A DNA stretch of 64,000 nt from Sympetrum striolatum (lineage: Eukaryota > Arthropoda > Insecta > Odonata > Libellulidae), in contig OX388352.1 in NCBI GenBank assembly GCA_947579665.1, positions 73,384,113-73,448,112 on the forward strand, read 5' to 3'. Every line of letters begins with the position of its first letter. Positions within the stretch are counted from its first letter, which is position 1. Below are positions 24,794 to 35,295 of this stretch, piece by piece. The notes under the pieces were generated by a model, which saw nothing but the letters and a program-made list of their open reading frames with translations, made no database searches and had not been told where the DNA came from. The translations under genes and the position numbers were made by a program.

Positions 24794-25684
24794 AGGAATA
24801 AGAACAACTTATACACGATATCATAGTGTTATTATACACGAAAGATTGTGACTTAGAAACAAGAATATGAAGACAAAAGTTAAAGTGACAGAAAAACAGG
24901 AAAGTTGTGGCCGGAACAGAGGAAACATGAGCACAGTCAAAGAAAGAAGAGATTTTGAGACATTAACTTTCACAATGAACCTCAGTATCTGTCCACAGCA
25001 TTCAATAGTATGAACATAGTCCATCAACGCGAAACAAGAGGATCTCATTTAATGCAAATACCGATTCATAGATCTAATAAATATAACAAATCTTTACATG
25101 TTACCACCTGTAGACACTGGAACGCACTATCTCCTAATCTAAGGAATTTACCATCTCCACCATCATTTAAGAAGCACATTACTGAACTATTACTCTTTGA
25201 GAACAGAATTGCACCAATAGAAACACCCTTTGATTTGTAGTTGTATTTATTGTATTTGCTCTATTTCTTTTATATGTTTATGATAGTATTTCAATTCTGT
25301 ATTATATTAGCATTAATTTTTATTTTTTTTTGGCATCATATTTAATAGAGTTGTACTTTGTATAAGGATGTATTATATTAGTATTCATTTTCATTTTGTT
25401 ATGTACATTTATATAGTTGTATTTTTTTAAATATTTTTTATAGACTTGAATTTATTTTGCTACACAATTTGAATTTTTGATACTATGTCATATGTATTCA
25501 AAATGTTTATGATTAAATGGAAGATGGGACTAAAAAGTCCCAATTTCGCCAAATAAAGACCTTTGTATGTATATATGTATTTTGGGAGGAGAAAAAGAAG
25601 AAAAGTGAATCGTGAGACATTCAAGTTTAACCTAGGTCGTGTGTAATAAAACTGTGGTATCGTGTATAAGTTGTTCTCATTCCT
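24794..25684. mobile_element. CR1 3' end bounded by 47-bp inverted repeats
   Basis: The left end (24794-24840) and right end (25638-25684) are inverted repeats with about five mismatches in 47 bp; both contain AGAACAACTTATACACGATA in the same orientation relative to the ends. The interior is a retrotransposon C terminus with its 3' UTR, not a transposase. Either the CR1 fragment inserted into a small TIR element, or a foldback structure captured it. Confidence 0.65.
24900..25590 (+). pseudogene. CR1-like RT C terminus with complete 3' UTR
   Basis: A frame running to the stop at 25240 reads RETRGSHLMQIPIHRSNKYN, HWNALSPNLRNLP and FKKHITELLL. This matches the ending TRx...LxxPxxRTxxYxxSF...xWNxLPxxxR...FKxxLxxLL found in CR1-type and related RTs. 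A T-rich 3' UTR of about 310 bp follows and ends in AATTTCGCCAAATAAAGACC then TTTGTATGTATATATGTAT, a conserved terminus plus simple repeat. The RT palm is missing. The stop and UTR look complete, so this end is the genuine 3' terminus of a 5'-truncated copy. Confidence 0.75.
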
Positions 25685-26267
25685 TTTTCATCATGAAGGG
25701 CTATATATAAAGAGTTAACAAATCGTTTTAAAATCTGCATACTTATGTTAGTCGGCCATTTTTAATCTTAGATCGGACGAAGGCAATTCTAAGCGTTTTA
25801 CAGTTCTCTCTATTCTAAGCTCCTCTTTCCTAATAGAATGCTCCTGTTTCATTCGTATTTTCTTTCGCACGAGGTGCATTCATATTGTAAGGTCTCCGAT
25901 TTCTTTCTCATGATTGGAAACTGATAGAAACCTGCGGTTTAATTTAAAATGCGCGTGTACTTGTTGTGTATTCGTAGCAGAGATTGCAGCGATGTGCAAC
26001 TCACAGCACTCTCGCAGTTGCGGTGAGAGTGAGTATAGAAAATACTCACTCACTCGTTGTAACGAGGTAATTAATTATTTTTTAACCACTGTGGGGTGGG
26101 TGGGACCGGTTCGTGAGATTCCACCGACGTAGATTATTTTAGTGTACAGTGAAGTGATTACTAGTGAAGTTGGGGTAGTTTATAAGCCATCCGGACAAGA
26201 ATTGTAAACTCTCTTTTAAACACTTTTGAAATTAAAAAAAAATCTTTTTTCCTATTTAAATTGTATG
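25685..26267. other. Unassigned DNA
   Basis: A 72-codon plus frame (25914-26132) has no recognisable domain. Nothing else seen. Confidence 0.35.
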
Positions 26268-26348
26268 TACACTCCTGGCCAAAATTAACACAGCACCTCC
26301 CTAGCGATCCTTACGGCCGGTGCTGCGTTAATTTTGGCCAGGATTGTA
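26268..26348. mobile_element. 81-bp palindromic MITE, copy 1
   Basis: The element starts TACACTCCTGGCCAAAATTA and ends with the complement. Its arms are about 30 bp and the central loop about 21 bp (TCCCTAGCGATCCTTACGGCC). The outermost bases are TA on both sides, as expected for a Tc1/mariner-type target. It differs at only two positions from the reverse complement of the copy at 42200-42280. Confidence 0.85.
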
Positions 26349-26519
26349 CTTTTAGCCACAGGGGCGATAGAATTGTAATTTATTTGTTTTAATCTTAGTT
26401 TTTGAAATTTATTACGAAATATTTAAAATAAACGACTATATCTGTATATTACGACGTTTTCATCGCAAGAACAGCGAGTAATCACTCGTTTTCTCCATTT
26501 GGGAGGTGTGGCACCCATT

Positions 26520-26826
26520 GAAGTCCATCACAGTAGAGATGCGGCAAAGGTGTCGTTAATATGAAAAATGTGCAGTCGTGGGTGTGGCAGTTCGAAGAAG
26601 GGCGAACGTGTTGTGACAACGAGCCGAAACAACCTCGACCTCACCGAATTCGGTCGGACAACATGGCCAAGCGAGAGGAAACCACTGTTTGGAAAATCAC
26701 CGATTGAGTGTGAATGAATTCGCCTTTAAAGTTGGCATTTCTGCGGGATCCGCACAATCCTGCACGAGGACCAGTATCCTCAAGGGGGTGCCACGAATGA
26801 CGGACGAATTCGAGCTTTGGGTGAAT
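26520..26826 (+). pseudogene. mariner-type transposase remnant, N-terminal domain
   Basis: From 26561 the frame reads KNVQSWVWQFEEGRTCCDNE, PRPHRIRSDNMAK. After a frameshift near 26694 it reads NHRLSVNEFAFKVGISAGSA and VPRMTDE. This is the N-terminal DNA-binding part of mariner transposases of the SETMAR/HTH_48 type: WxxxFxxGRTxxxDxxxxGRP, then LSVxEIAxEVGISxGS, then VPRxLTxE at the start of the catalytic part. The DD34D catalytic domain is not recognisable downstream. Frameshift and stops make it dead. Confidence 0.75.
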
Positions 26827-28100
26827 ACGACGCAGTTTTCTTAGTGAAAATAACTTTGAATTGGTTTCTCATGCTCTCTACTCATCTTACCTTGCCCATA
26901 GCGATTTTTGAGTTTTCCAACGATGAAAGACACTTTCCGTGCTATTGCATAGCCACTAGTCAAAACAGACCTCTAAAGAAGTGTTTGCAGCAACCATGGA
27001 ATCATGGCACCGATGGTGTAAAATATGTGTAAAGCTGCAGGAAAATTACGTTGAGAAATGAAAGAAGTTAAAAATGTTTTGTTCAATTGTGAAAAATCAA
27101 TGGGAGACTTTTGAACTTGGATACAAATCGTATCTTTTGGTGCCTAGAATGTGCCACTAATGAATAAATTCTAATGTTATTTTATCTTATGTAAATCCTT
27201 AAGGATGAGTCGGGAATACTTCGTTTCAGTTAATATTTGATGAAAGAATTAGTACGTTTTCAAACATCGCGACTCTTGAAAGAAATCGCATTCATGAGAC
27301 TGCATGTTATGAAGGGATTAGAGCTCTAATTCTTATTCCAGGAACCGCTTTCTGTGCTTAAAGAAACTTGTTATCATCGCATTTCACGGATTATATCTGC
27401 CACAGATTGATAGAATGCTGGTGTAGCTTATTGCAATCAATATTTTTTTAATTTTTAACAAGAAATTATTTACGAGATACGATAGATTAAAATTACTTGA
27501 GACAAGATAATTTAACAGCGTAAAAACAATAAATAAATCAGTAATGTGAGTTATATATGCACATATACTTTTTTAATGCACGGTAAAGCGTGGAAGATTT
27601 TCAAGGACAACTTTCCGCGGAGATATATAAAATTATGATTGTCACTAACAGAAAGTACTCGTTCTTCGCAAGGGTTTCAACTTTCTAATATAATTGAAAG
27701 AAGATATTAAGAGAAATCTGCTTAATTTTAGGGAAAGACCGTAGTGCCACTTCATAAAAGTAATTAATCCCTGTTAACCTTTAGTCGCGTCAATAAAGTT
27801 ACACGATTAGTTTCCTGGGATCAATATGACGCAAAAATTCTCTGAATTTCTGAAACCCCTTAAAATGGCAAATTAATAAGTTCAATTCATCGTATTTCGT
27901 AAATGAAAATCATTATTCTTTGAGAAAAAATATGCTTTTTAAGTAATGTCTTTTTCCGATAATTGTATATTAATTAAAACGTGTATACAAGAACCAAAAC
28001 TTGTAGTTCGCAAAAAGTGCAGTTACTTCAATATACGAGCTACTATAACAGATATATTTTCCTATTCAAAATTGACCGGAGGGTTTTAAACATTCAGAAT
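26827..28100. other. Unassigned AT-rich DNA
   Basis: A 71-codon frame at 26817-27032 overlaps the mariner end and has no motif. No other features seen. Confidence 0.4.
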
Positions 28101-28129
28101 ATTTATTTATTTAATCTTTACGGTGCGAT

Positions 28130-28640
28130 TTGGTGTGATAAGCAGGTGGCAAGGTTGAGGGGGATATATCAATACAATCTGTCCGGAATTCGCCCAAGGA
28201 CGGGAGGGAAACCCCTCCAAAACCTGGAACAATTTCTTTATTCTAAGGATTATAAAGTGATTAAAACTATACATTATATATAATAATTTAATTTATATAA
28301 TCTTTTAAACTTCTTTTCTAAATTTTTAAGATCTTCCGGCATTTAAATTGAGAAGTTTTCCAGGTAATTCATTCCATTCCCTTATACCTCTATTGATAAA
28401 AAATATTTCACCACTCGGCTTTCTGTTCGCGCTCCTTTATTTTTAATCTGTGATCGCCGCGTCCTCTATAGTTTGGAGAATGGAACCTCCCTCGTAATTC
28501 TTCCCATCCATCTTTGGAATTCCACGCGTTAAAAACTCCCGATAACCTAGATATATTCCGTCTCGACGGTAAATATATAGAGTAAGGTTTATTATTTTGA
28601 TTTACTATAGCAAAATAACAATATGTATTAAATGCCATCT
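28130..28640 (-). pseudogene. CR1-like RT C terminus and 3' UTR
   Basis: The minus-strand frame from 28638 reads RRNISRLSGVFNAWNSKDGW, EELRGRFHSPNYRGRGDHRL and KIKEREQKAEW. It continues after a stop as FINRGIREWNELPG and NLEKKFKRLYKLN to about 28290. This is the most complete version of the C terminus also seen at 1-1440. The following 150 bp (28130-28290) hold the probable 3' UTR, including CAAAACCTGGAACAATTTC on the complementary strand. No catalytic residues remain. Confidence 0.75.
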
Positions 28641-29197
28641 GTCGGAAAAATTAAAAATTGATTTCACTCCTGAAAAATGTCAAAATATGGGACGAGAATA
28701 AAGTCTCGATTTTTTTTATTAAACTGCCAGTTTAAGGATTTTAACCACAACAGGTCGATTATTAGCAATTTTAATCGTAAATAAACTTTATCAGTGCTAA
28801 AAACCCATGAAATGGTTTAAACCTATATTCAGTCTACTAACATCACGAGGCTGGGGTACTAACTGTCGAAAACAAATTATTCAAAAGTTTTTTTGCTTAG
28901 CTTTTTGTTGCTATATTGGAATTTTGTGAACACGGATTTGCACACTAAGAATCAATAAAGTTTCTTCTGATTGCTAAGAGCATTTTATAAAAAAAATATT
29001 TTATAGATACAAGGTAGCCAACATCACCGATTTTAAACCGAAGAATGAGGTATATTTTTCAGGTAAAATAAAATAATTTAACTTTAATATCTAAAATTAC
29101 TTTATAATATTAATCTGAAATTTCGTTCATTTCGACAAATGAATAGTACGTAAAGGATCGTCTGGACTTGAATTCAAATGTTCGTGTTATAGATGCG
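28641..29197. other. Unassigned AT-rich DNA
   Basis: Contains ATCACCGATTTTAAACCG at 29022-29040, shared with the palindrome at 8919-8949. No gene. Confidence 0.4.
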
Positions 29198-29340
29198 GTA
29201 GTAGTATTATTAAAAGTGTTTGGACAGCTTAGGTCATTTCGCACATTGGCTTCTACCGGGATTCGAACCCATGACGCGACTGCGGCGAATATATGAACGC
29301 TTTGACCTCAACAGCGTGATTAAGGTAACATAAAAGTCTC
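29198..29340 (-). repeat. tRNA-derived SINE, GTGCGAAATGACC family, copy 1
   Basis: On the minus strand GGGTTCGAATCCCGG (a perfect B box) is followed by AGAAGCCAATGTGCGAAATG and ACCTAAGCTGTCCAAACAC, ending in ACT triplets. The same body occurs at 42066-42135 and 43427-43495. A box and acceptor stem are degenerate. Short, non-coding and mobilised by partner retrotransposons in other organisms. Confidence 0.75.
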
Positions 29341-29812
29341 TCTACGCGGAAATACAAGAAAATAATTTTTATGCCACTTCTTTAAAAAATATGAATAAAG
29401 AAATTGCATAATTTATATCATGAATGATTTTTTCAATCAACAAATTGAGCTTCTGCTTCATTTGGCAGCACCGAACCATGCGCCTTGCAGAGAAATACAT
29501 GAGAAATGAAACTCCATAAGAGCTCTTTTAGTTAAAAATATGGATACATATACAGTCGTAGTTGGTGAACAGTTCGAATTTTCAGGTCAGTGTGGGCTTC
29601 GAATGACTGCGCTTCTTTCCTGTTGAAACCTTTTCTATTTCTTTCTAAGTATTGATTTACTGTAATATTAAATTTACCTGATGCTGCGACATTTTAAATG
29701 ATATATTCATTACCTTAACAACATTTTTAAATGATTTATTCTACACAGGAATTTAACCTGATGGCTTCAGAAGAATAGTTGATTCCTATTCCAAAAGAAA
29801 ATTAAAACAACA
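29341..29812. other. Unassigned AT-rich DNA
   Basis: No gene, RNA or repeat recognised. Confidence 0.4.
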
Positions 29813-29843
29813 CTTTCTCTATACTAAGTATATGGAGAAAGTA
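29813..29843. repeat. Isolated terminal hairpin of the 620-1298 TIR element family
   Basis: CTTTCTCTATACTAAGTATATGGAGAAAG is nearly identical to the right end of the element at 620-1298. It lies just upstream of the RTE remnant and may have been cut off by that insertion. Confidence 0.6.
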
Positions 29844-29864
29844 AAAATATAATAGTGTGTGCAA

Positions 29865-31150
29865 AATATAGAACAATTAGTTTGGTTTCACATGCATGTA
29901 AAATATTACTAATGATAATTCTAAAGAGAACGTAAATCGAAGATAAAATATCAGACGATCAGTTTCGTTTTAGAGAAAAGAAAGGGACACGGGATGATTA
30001 CATGGACTTGAGGCTAATTTTGTAAAAGAATCTAAAAGATAATAAAAGACCTTTTTAGGTTTTATAGATTTCGAAACGGCGTTTGACAAAGTTAACCAGA
30101 AAGTTTTAATACAAATGTTACATAAAATTGGAATAGATAACAACTGCCAAAAATAATTCAAATGCTGTATAGTAACCAGGAAGCTGCTTTCAGAATAAAT
30201 TCAGAACTAACAGAATGGTCCGAAGTAAAATGTGGAGTAAGAGAGCGGTGTATGATGTCATCACTTTTATTTAAGCTGTACAGTGAAGAAGTTGTAGGGG
30301 AAGCATTAGAAGAGATTAAGGGTATGTGTATAGGAGGAAGGAATTTCAACAATATAAGATACGCAGATGATATAGTAATCATGACATCTTCAAAAGAGGA
30401 GTTACAGTTAGCAATACAAAGAGTTTATGAGGTGCGAACAAAATTTGGATTGAACATTAATACTAAAGTACTTAAAGTAATGATTGTGGCTATTAAAGAG
30501 AGCAACAGTGACTGCAGTATAAAAATTAATGACAAACCAATAAAACAAGTCCAACAGTTTAGATACCTAGGAGGTTTAATATCAGACGATGGGTACTGCA
30601 GTAATGAAATAAAATGAAGAATTGGAATGACAAAGGAATTTTTTTGGAAATATTAGGATCTAAATAGAGGAGAGATCAACATGAAATTAAAACTGAAAAT
30701 GTTGAGGTGTTATGTTTGGCCGGTTTTCCTGTATGGGTGTGAGACATGGACAATCTTAAAAAGCATGGAAAAGAGAATAAATGCATTGAAAATATGGTTT
30801 GCCATGCTGAAAATTAAGTGGTTAGACAAAATAACAAATGAAGAAGTTTGGAGATAAATAGGAAGCATGTATAGCCTATTGAATGAGGTGAAAGCAAGAA
30901 AATGGAAATACGCGGGACATGTGCTAAGGGGATCAGGGGAAAGAATCGTGACAGCGCTTGAAGGATGAACAGTTATGAAGAGAAAGAGGGGAAGACCAAG
31001 GATAGAATGGTTGGATAATTTAAGGAATTGGAGTGAAATTTGGAAGATGTATGAGGAGATGAAAAGGAAAGCAAGTAGAAGAGAAGAATAGAGATCCATG
31101 AGAGCTAACCTCCTGATAGGAGAAGCTACCAATTGATTGATTGATTGATG
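29865..31150 (+). pseudogene. RTE-type reverse transcriptase, 5'-truncated, with (TTGA)n tail
   Basis: The RT palm and thumb are recognisable in order. TISLVSHACKILLMIILKR (29875) comes first, then ISDDQFRFREKKGTRD (29950). FIDFETAFDKVNQKVL (30061) carries the first catalytic Asp. Next come WSEVKCGVRERC and SSLLFKLYSEEVV (30220-30300), then NNIRYADDIVIMTSS (30350) with the YADD pair. FRYLGGLISDDG (30560), VFLYGCETWTILKS (30725), KWKYAGHVLR (30903) and KRGRPRIEWLDN (30985) follow. The longest uninterrupted stretch is 30162-30617 (151 codons). Several stops and frameshifts flank it. The 3' end is a (TTGA)n run at 31131-31149, a typical simple-repeat terminus for RTE. The endonuclease domain is missing. 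Confidence 0.88.
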
Positions 31151-32061
31151 CTTCAAGCTTGTTTTTAGTATGGCCAAGCATCGCGTATGACATGAGGAAA
31201 TGTTTCGCTTGTTAGTGAATTGCTGCAGCATTATAGCGATATAGGATGGTCAGATCGTCGAGGAACTCGAAGACAAGCGATATTCCTGATACACTTATGA
31301 AATATGCACTCCAGAGTAGAACTGCCACGGACAAATAATGCGATTAAGGGACGGCTTCAAGGATCCATTCAAGGCTATCATCCCACATTTTGGAAGCGTT
31401 AAAGGGAGAAGTAGCGAACCAAAGAGGCATGCTGTGTTAGATGGAGTGGAGCCATATATTTTGAAACTTATCGATGCAAGTCGAAATGAAAAAAATATAA
31501 TTTATTGGTCGCGCGTAGTGGAAGGAGCGTTTTCGAGTTCATTGCATCTAATTAGAAATTATGTCATTTACTTAGTGCCTTAAGAGTAAAGTAATACACG
31601 CGTAAGTAAGACATGGGCTTGGCTAATACGTAGCTATACATCAATCATTCATTTACAATATTTTTGGATGAGTTTTTTTACAATTTCCAAAATTTCAAGA
31701 GCATCCAATTTTGCACTTTTATCACAACGGTGAATGATGGACAAATTAAACTCCGTTTCCTATAAATTCTTACTAAAATGGGAAACACAAGGTCTATTGT
31801 TGAGGTAAGCATACAAGTGCTCTTCCTTTCTCCTTTTACTGGAAATTCTCCCAGTCTGGCCTGTAAAAAAAGCATCTTAATCGTCACAATCAAGTCTTCA
31901 AGGTAAAAATGAAATCACAAAAACCTTCAAGAGTGGCCTAAAATTGAAGGATTTGCTTGAGTTTTGCAAGTACTCTGTAGAGCCCATGAACAGAATTGGT
32001 GTGTATTGACTTTATTTTGACGATTGTGATGCTTTCTAAAGGCTACCCGACCTTCTCCTAT
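31151..32061. other. Unassigned AT-rich DNA
   Basis: An 81-codon frame at 31338-31583 and a 71-codon minus frame at 31678-31893 show no family motif. Confidence 0.4.
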
Positions 32062-33272
32062 AAGGCAATTGGGGTGAGATGCCCCACCGGGAGAGATGCC
32101 CCAGTCGCAGTATTTTTAAGGAAAACCACAAGATTGCTCTACTGACGATGTGTGTCAGTTGGAAGGCACCCGTCTATCTGCAAGAGTTTCACGGCGATTA
32201 ATTCTTTTTACGCAGTTTTATAACATCATTTCAAGTAGGCACTGTTTTTTCCGCCCTGTTATAAGATAAAGTATAATGTTTCTGGTTGGCGTCTGTTTGA
32301 ATGTTGGAATATTTTGAATTAAAGGGCAAAAACTTGTAGCTATAGGTTCGTCTATTATACACGTGCAGTAACTGTCCATCTTGGACAAAGTGTAGTCCTT
32401 CTGGCTGTAAGGGCATCTCTCCCGTACTGAAAGGATTGACGCCCCACCTCTTCTCGGGATAGATGCGCCAGTGCTATCTTTAGGTATATGTGCCCTATTA
32501 GTGTCAATTTAACTTTAAGGTGATACTGATTAAGGCTTTATTCAAGAAAACGTTTGTAATCTACATTTTAATTCCAATTCAAATTTAAATCCACGTCGAA
32601 TGCATTTTATGCACGATAAAAATATGACGTATTGTTTAGTTACCACTTTTTCTGATCGAAATGTAATACCCGGAAAAGGTGGCCCACCCACATTGAAATT
32701 ACAATTAAAATTTTTTTTCGAAATCAAGAAACATCTTCTGTAAGAATTTTTGCCTCGAAATTTCGAAATTTCGACAAAATTTTTTTTCGGTTAGATCGAC
32801 AATATTAGTTCGTGAGAAGATGTCACTTGCAAAAAAACTGATGACCAAGCCTCAATATGCTATTTATATGCCTCTAGAGGGGGCTGAGATGCCTCCAGAA
32901 ATTTTTGCAAATGAAACTTTTAAATAGGTTTTAAAGTTAACTTAAACGTTTTCTTAGATCCCGACTTTAAGTTATATTTAACAATTTTGTATATAACACT
33001 CGCTTTCCAGATTAAATTCAGTTTAAGCTAACGGGGTACCTCTCCCACAGGCGTCTCACCCGGACACTCGGGAGATATGGCCAAATGCATGGATGCAGAA
33101 AAACTTTAATATTTTGCGTGAAAATGTATTTGAACAAATTTTGTTTGTATCCTGTTAATAATAAATAAATGCTCTATTATATAACGCAGTTTCACATTCT
33201 TGTTATCACTGACGTCATTGTAATGAAGTCATTTCCTTAGGTGGGGCATCTCTCCCGGAATTACCTTATGTG
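32062..33272. mobile_element. 1.2-kb TIR element with GGGAGAGATGCCCC subterminal repeats
   Basis: Left end ATAAGGCAATTGGGGTGAGA then TGCCCCACC; right end, inverted, ATAAGGTAATTCCGGGAGAG then ATGCCCCACC. The motif GGGAGAGATGCCCC or close variants occurs at about 32090, inverted at 32412, degenerate at 32453, degenerate near 33040, and inverted at 33243. Repeats of this kind near the ends are typical binding sites for a transposase supplied elsewhere. Two 61-codon minus-strand frames (32231-32416, 32542-32727) have no domain I recognise. Target duplication and superfamily are unresolved. Confidence 0.65.
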
Positions 33273-35202
33273 TGACGAAATTCGCTCAGGCATCGGTTCG
33301 CCAATATAATACTTTCCCGTATAGTTAGAGATAGTTTTCATTTATGGGAAAGAGATAGAAAACTTGTTCTCACAGTCTTCTTCTGTATTTAAAATCTTAT
33401 TTGGCTTTATATGATCAAAAGTTTTTTTATATATATGATCACTTATTTCATTAGCTGCTACCTCCGATTTTTTGACACTTTTCCCTCTCTTCGGACATAA
33501 TATTCCAAAAATGGGTGATTCTCACGTTTAACTATTTTTTTCACATCTTTTTCTTTCTCATAATATCGGTAAATAGTATCCATAAAATTAAAGTGAATTC
33601 TGCGCTCATCTGATATTAAAGAGGTTCTAAGGAACTGATTGAAATTGCCTGGTGTACTCCATGCCTCACTTATTCAGTTTAATAGAGAAATATCTGGAAA
33701 ACTCAAAATAATTACTGTATTTAAGTTAAACAATAACACCACCTTTGTCTACAGCGATTCTTAAAATTTATTTTTCATCTATTGCCATCTTCCTTTGCAT
33801 AAAGATGGTTGCTTTGGCACATACAATGTATTTTCTATATGTGTGAAAGTCATTTACTCTATTATTTAGAATTTATTGTATATGTCTTTTTTCAGTATTT
33901 CACTTATAAGGCAATTATTTTCTATTAATTTCATCAAGACTACTTTGATTTGGTAAATTATTATTTTTCGTACGAAACTTTCGTACGAAGGGAATAATAA
34001 ACAATAAGAACGTAATTGAAACGTCTAAAAATCATTACAGCTTCGTAACACTTAATAAACTCTTTTAGATAGATAAGAAATATATTGCAGATTGGAGGGA
34101 TTTGACCAAAATAGTAGATTTTTTCAGAAGATGCTGTGCCTAGTCGATTAACTATGGTACACTGCATCTCAAAGGAGGATAAAGCGGCTATTAATCCAAA
34201 TTAAAGAACATGGGAGACTGCGCTAAATCGCGTGACTACAGCCCGAATACCGTTGATTTATTAATCCACCTCAAGTTAAGTAAAAGCGTGCTTTCCTTCG
34301 AAACGATTCAATTTATTAATCACAACTTGCCATATTAAACTCGTTTTCATTACGGTAAGCTGGCAATGGATATCAATTTCTTTAAAATATTTACTACTTT
34401 CCGACGAGATATGCCCATTACTACACTACATTTATTACTACAGCGTTTTCTTGTGGAAGTAAAAGCTTTTAAGTTTTTTCACGGATTTGGAACAGTTTTA
34501 ATTCAGTTTGTTAACCCACGTAGCATGCACCCGTAAGGAATTCCTGCCCGTCAAAATTCTATCTTCTAATTTTTCGCTCTCGATTTAATTATGGTAATTC
34601 TATCCTACAGAACTCCAGGTCCCATTGTAATCTGTAAATCTTTTGTGTTAGAGTGCTTTACATGTCCATCATATCTCCGCCCCGCGTGTTATTGCCAGGG
34701 AGCATAAATTGTCGGTCTTACGAAGGGTTTATTGTAGACAAAATAGTTATATTTTGTTGCGGGATGAACGATAAAACCATGTCTTCGATGCCTTGATCTT
34801 GGAAATTCTGTGAAATGATTTCATTCCCCAGAAACTTGAATTTCAACCGTGAAATAAAAAATATTCTTTCTTTGTTTCTATTAAGAGCAATTTTTCACAC
34901 GCCCGGATTATTTTCTTTTCTCTTCGCGGTCGTAATAAAAGTTGCACTATATGACAAAGAATAACTGCAGCATTTACAAACGTTCATTCATCGAGGTATA
35001 GAAAAACGAAAATAATTATGTAAAATTTCACGTAAATACAACTGTACATGCCACTGATAACTCACAAGATATATAATGAAATGTGAATCTGTATCCATTT
35101 CCTACACGTTTTGGACGCAAGCTTTCCTGTCCTGGATCATAGGCAATTTGGTGCTTACTCTATGACTTCCCCCTTCCCCTCAATCAAATCCTACCTTCGC
35201 AC
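33273..35202. other. Unassigned AT-rich DNA
   Basis: Only short open frames (68 codons at 33961-34167). A small hairpin CGTACGAAACTTTCGTACG at 33970 is the only structure noted. Confidence 0.4.
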
Positions 35203-35295
35203 AGTGGGCTGAAATCGAAAATGCCGGACATTGGGTCAATAGTGGATTTTTGAGCCCGTAACTTGAAACTTCGCTTAGTTATTGTAATAAGATCG
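35203..35295 (+). repeat. Dispersed repeat with a hAT-like end (copy 2)
   Basis: TCGCACAGTGGGCTGAAATC and, 60 bp on, ACTTGAAACTTCGCT match the repeat at 17558-17645. The flanking sequence diverges on both sides. No matching inverted end was found. Confidence 0.5.

Noticed and set aside
27981..28283. 100-codon plus-strand frame
   Set aside because: Antisense to the 3' end of the CR1 copy at 28130-28640.
30710..31231. 173-codon minus-strand open frame
   Set aside because: Antisense of the RTE C-terminal region whose sense reading shows GCETW, YAGHVLR and GRPRIEW.
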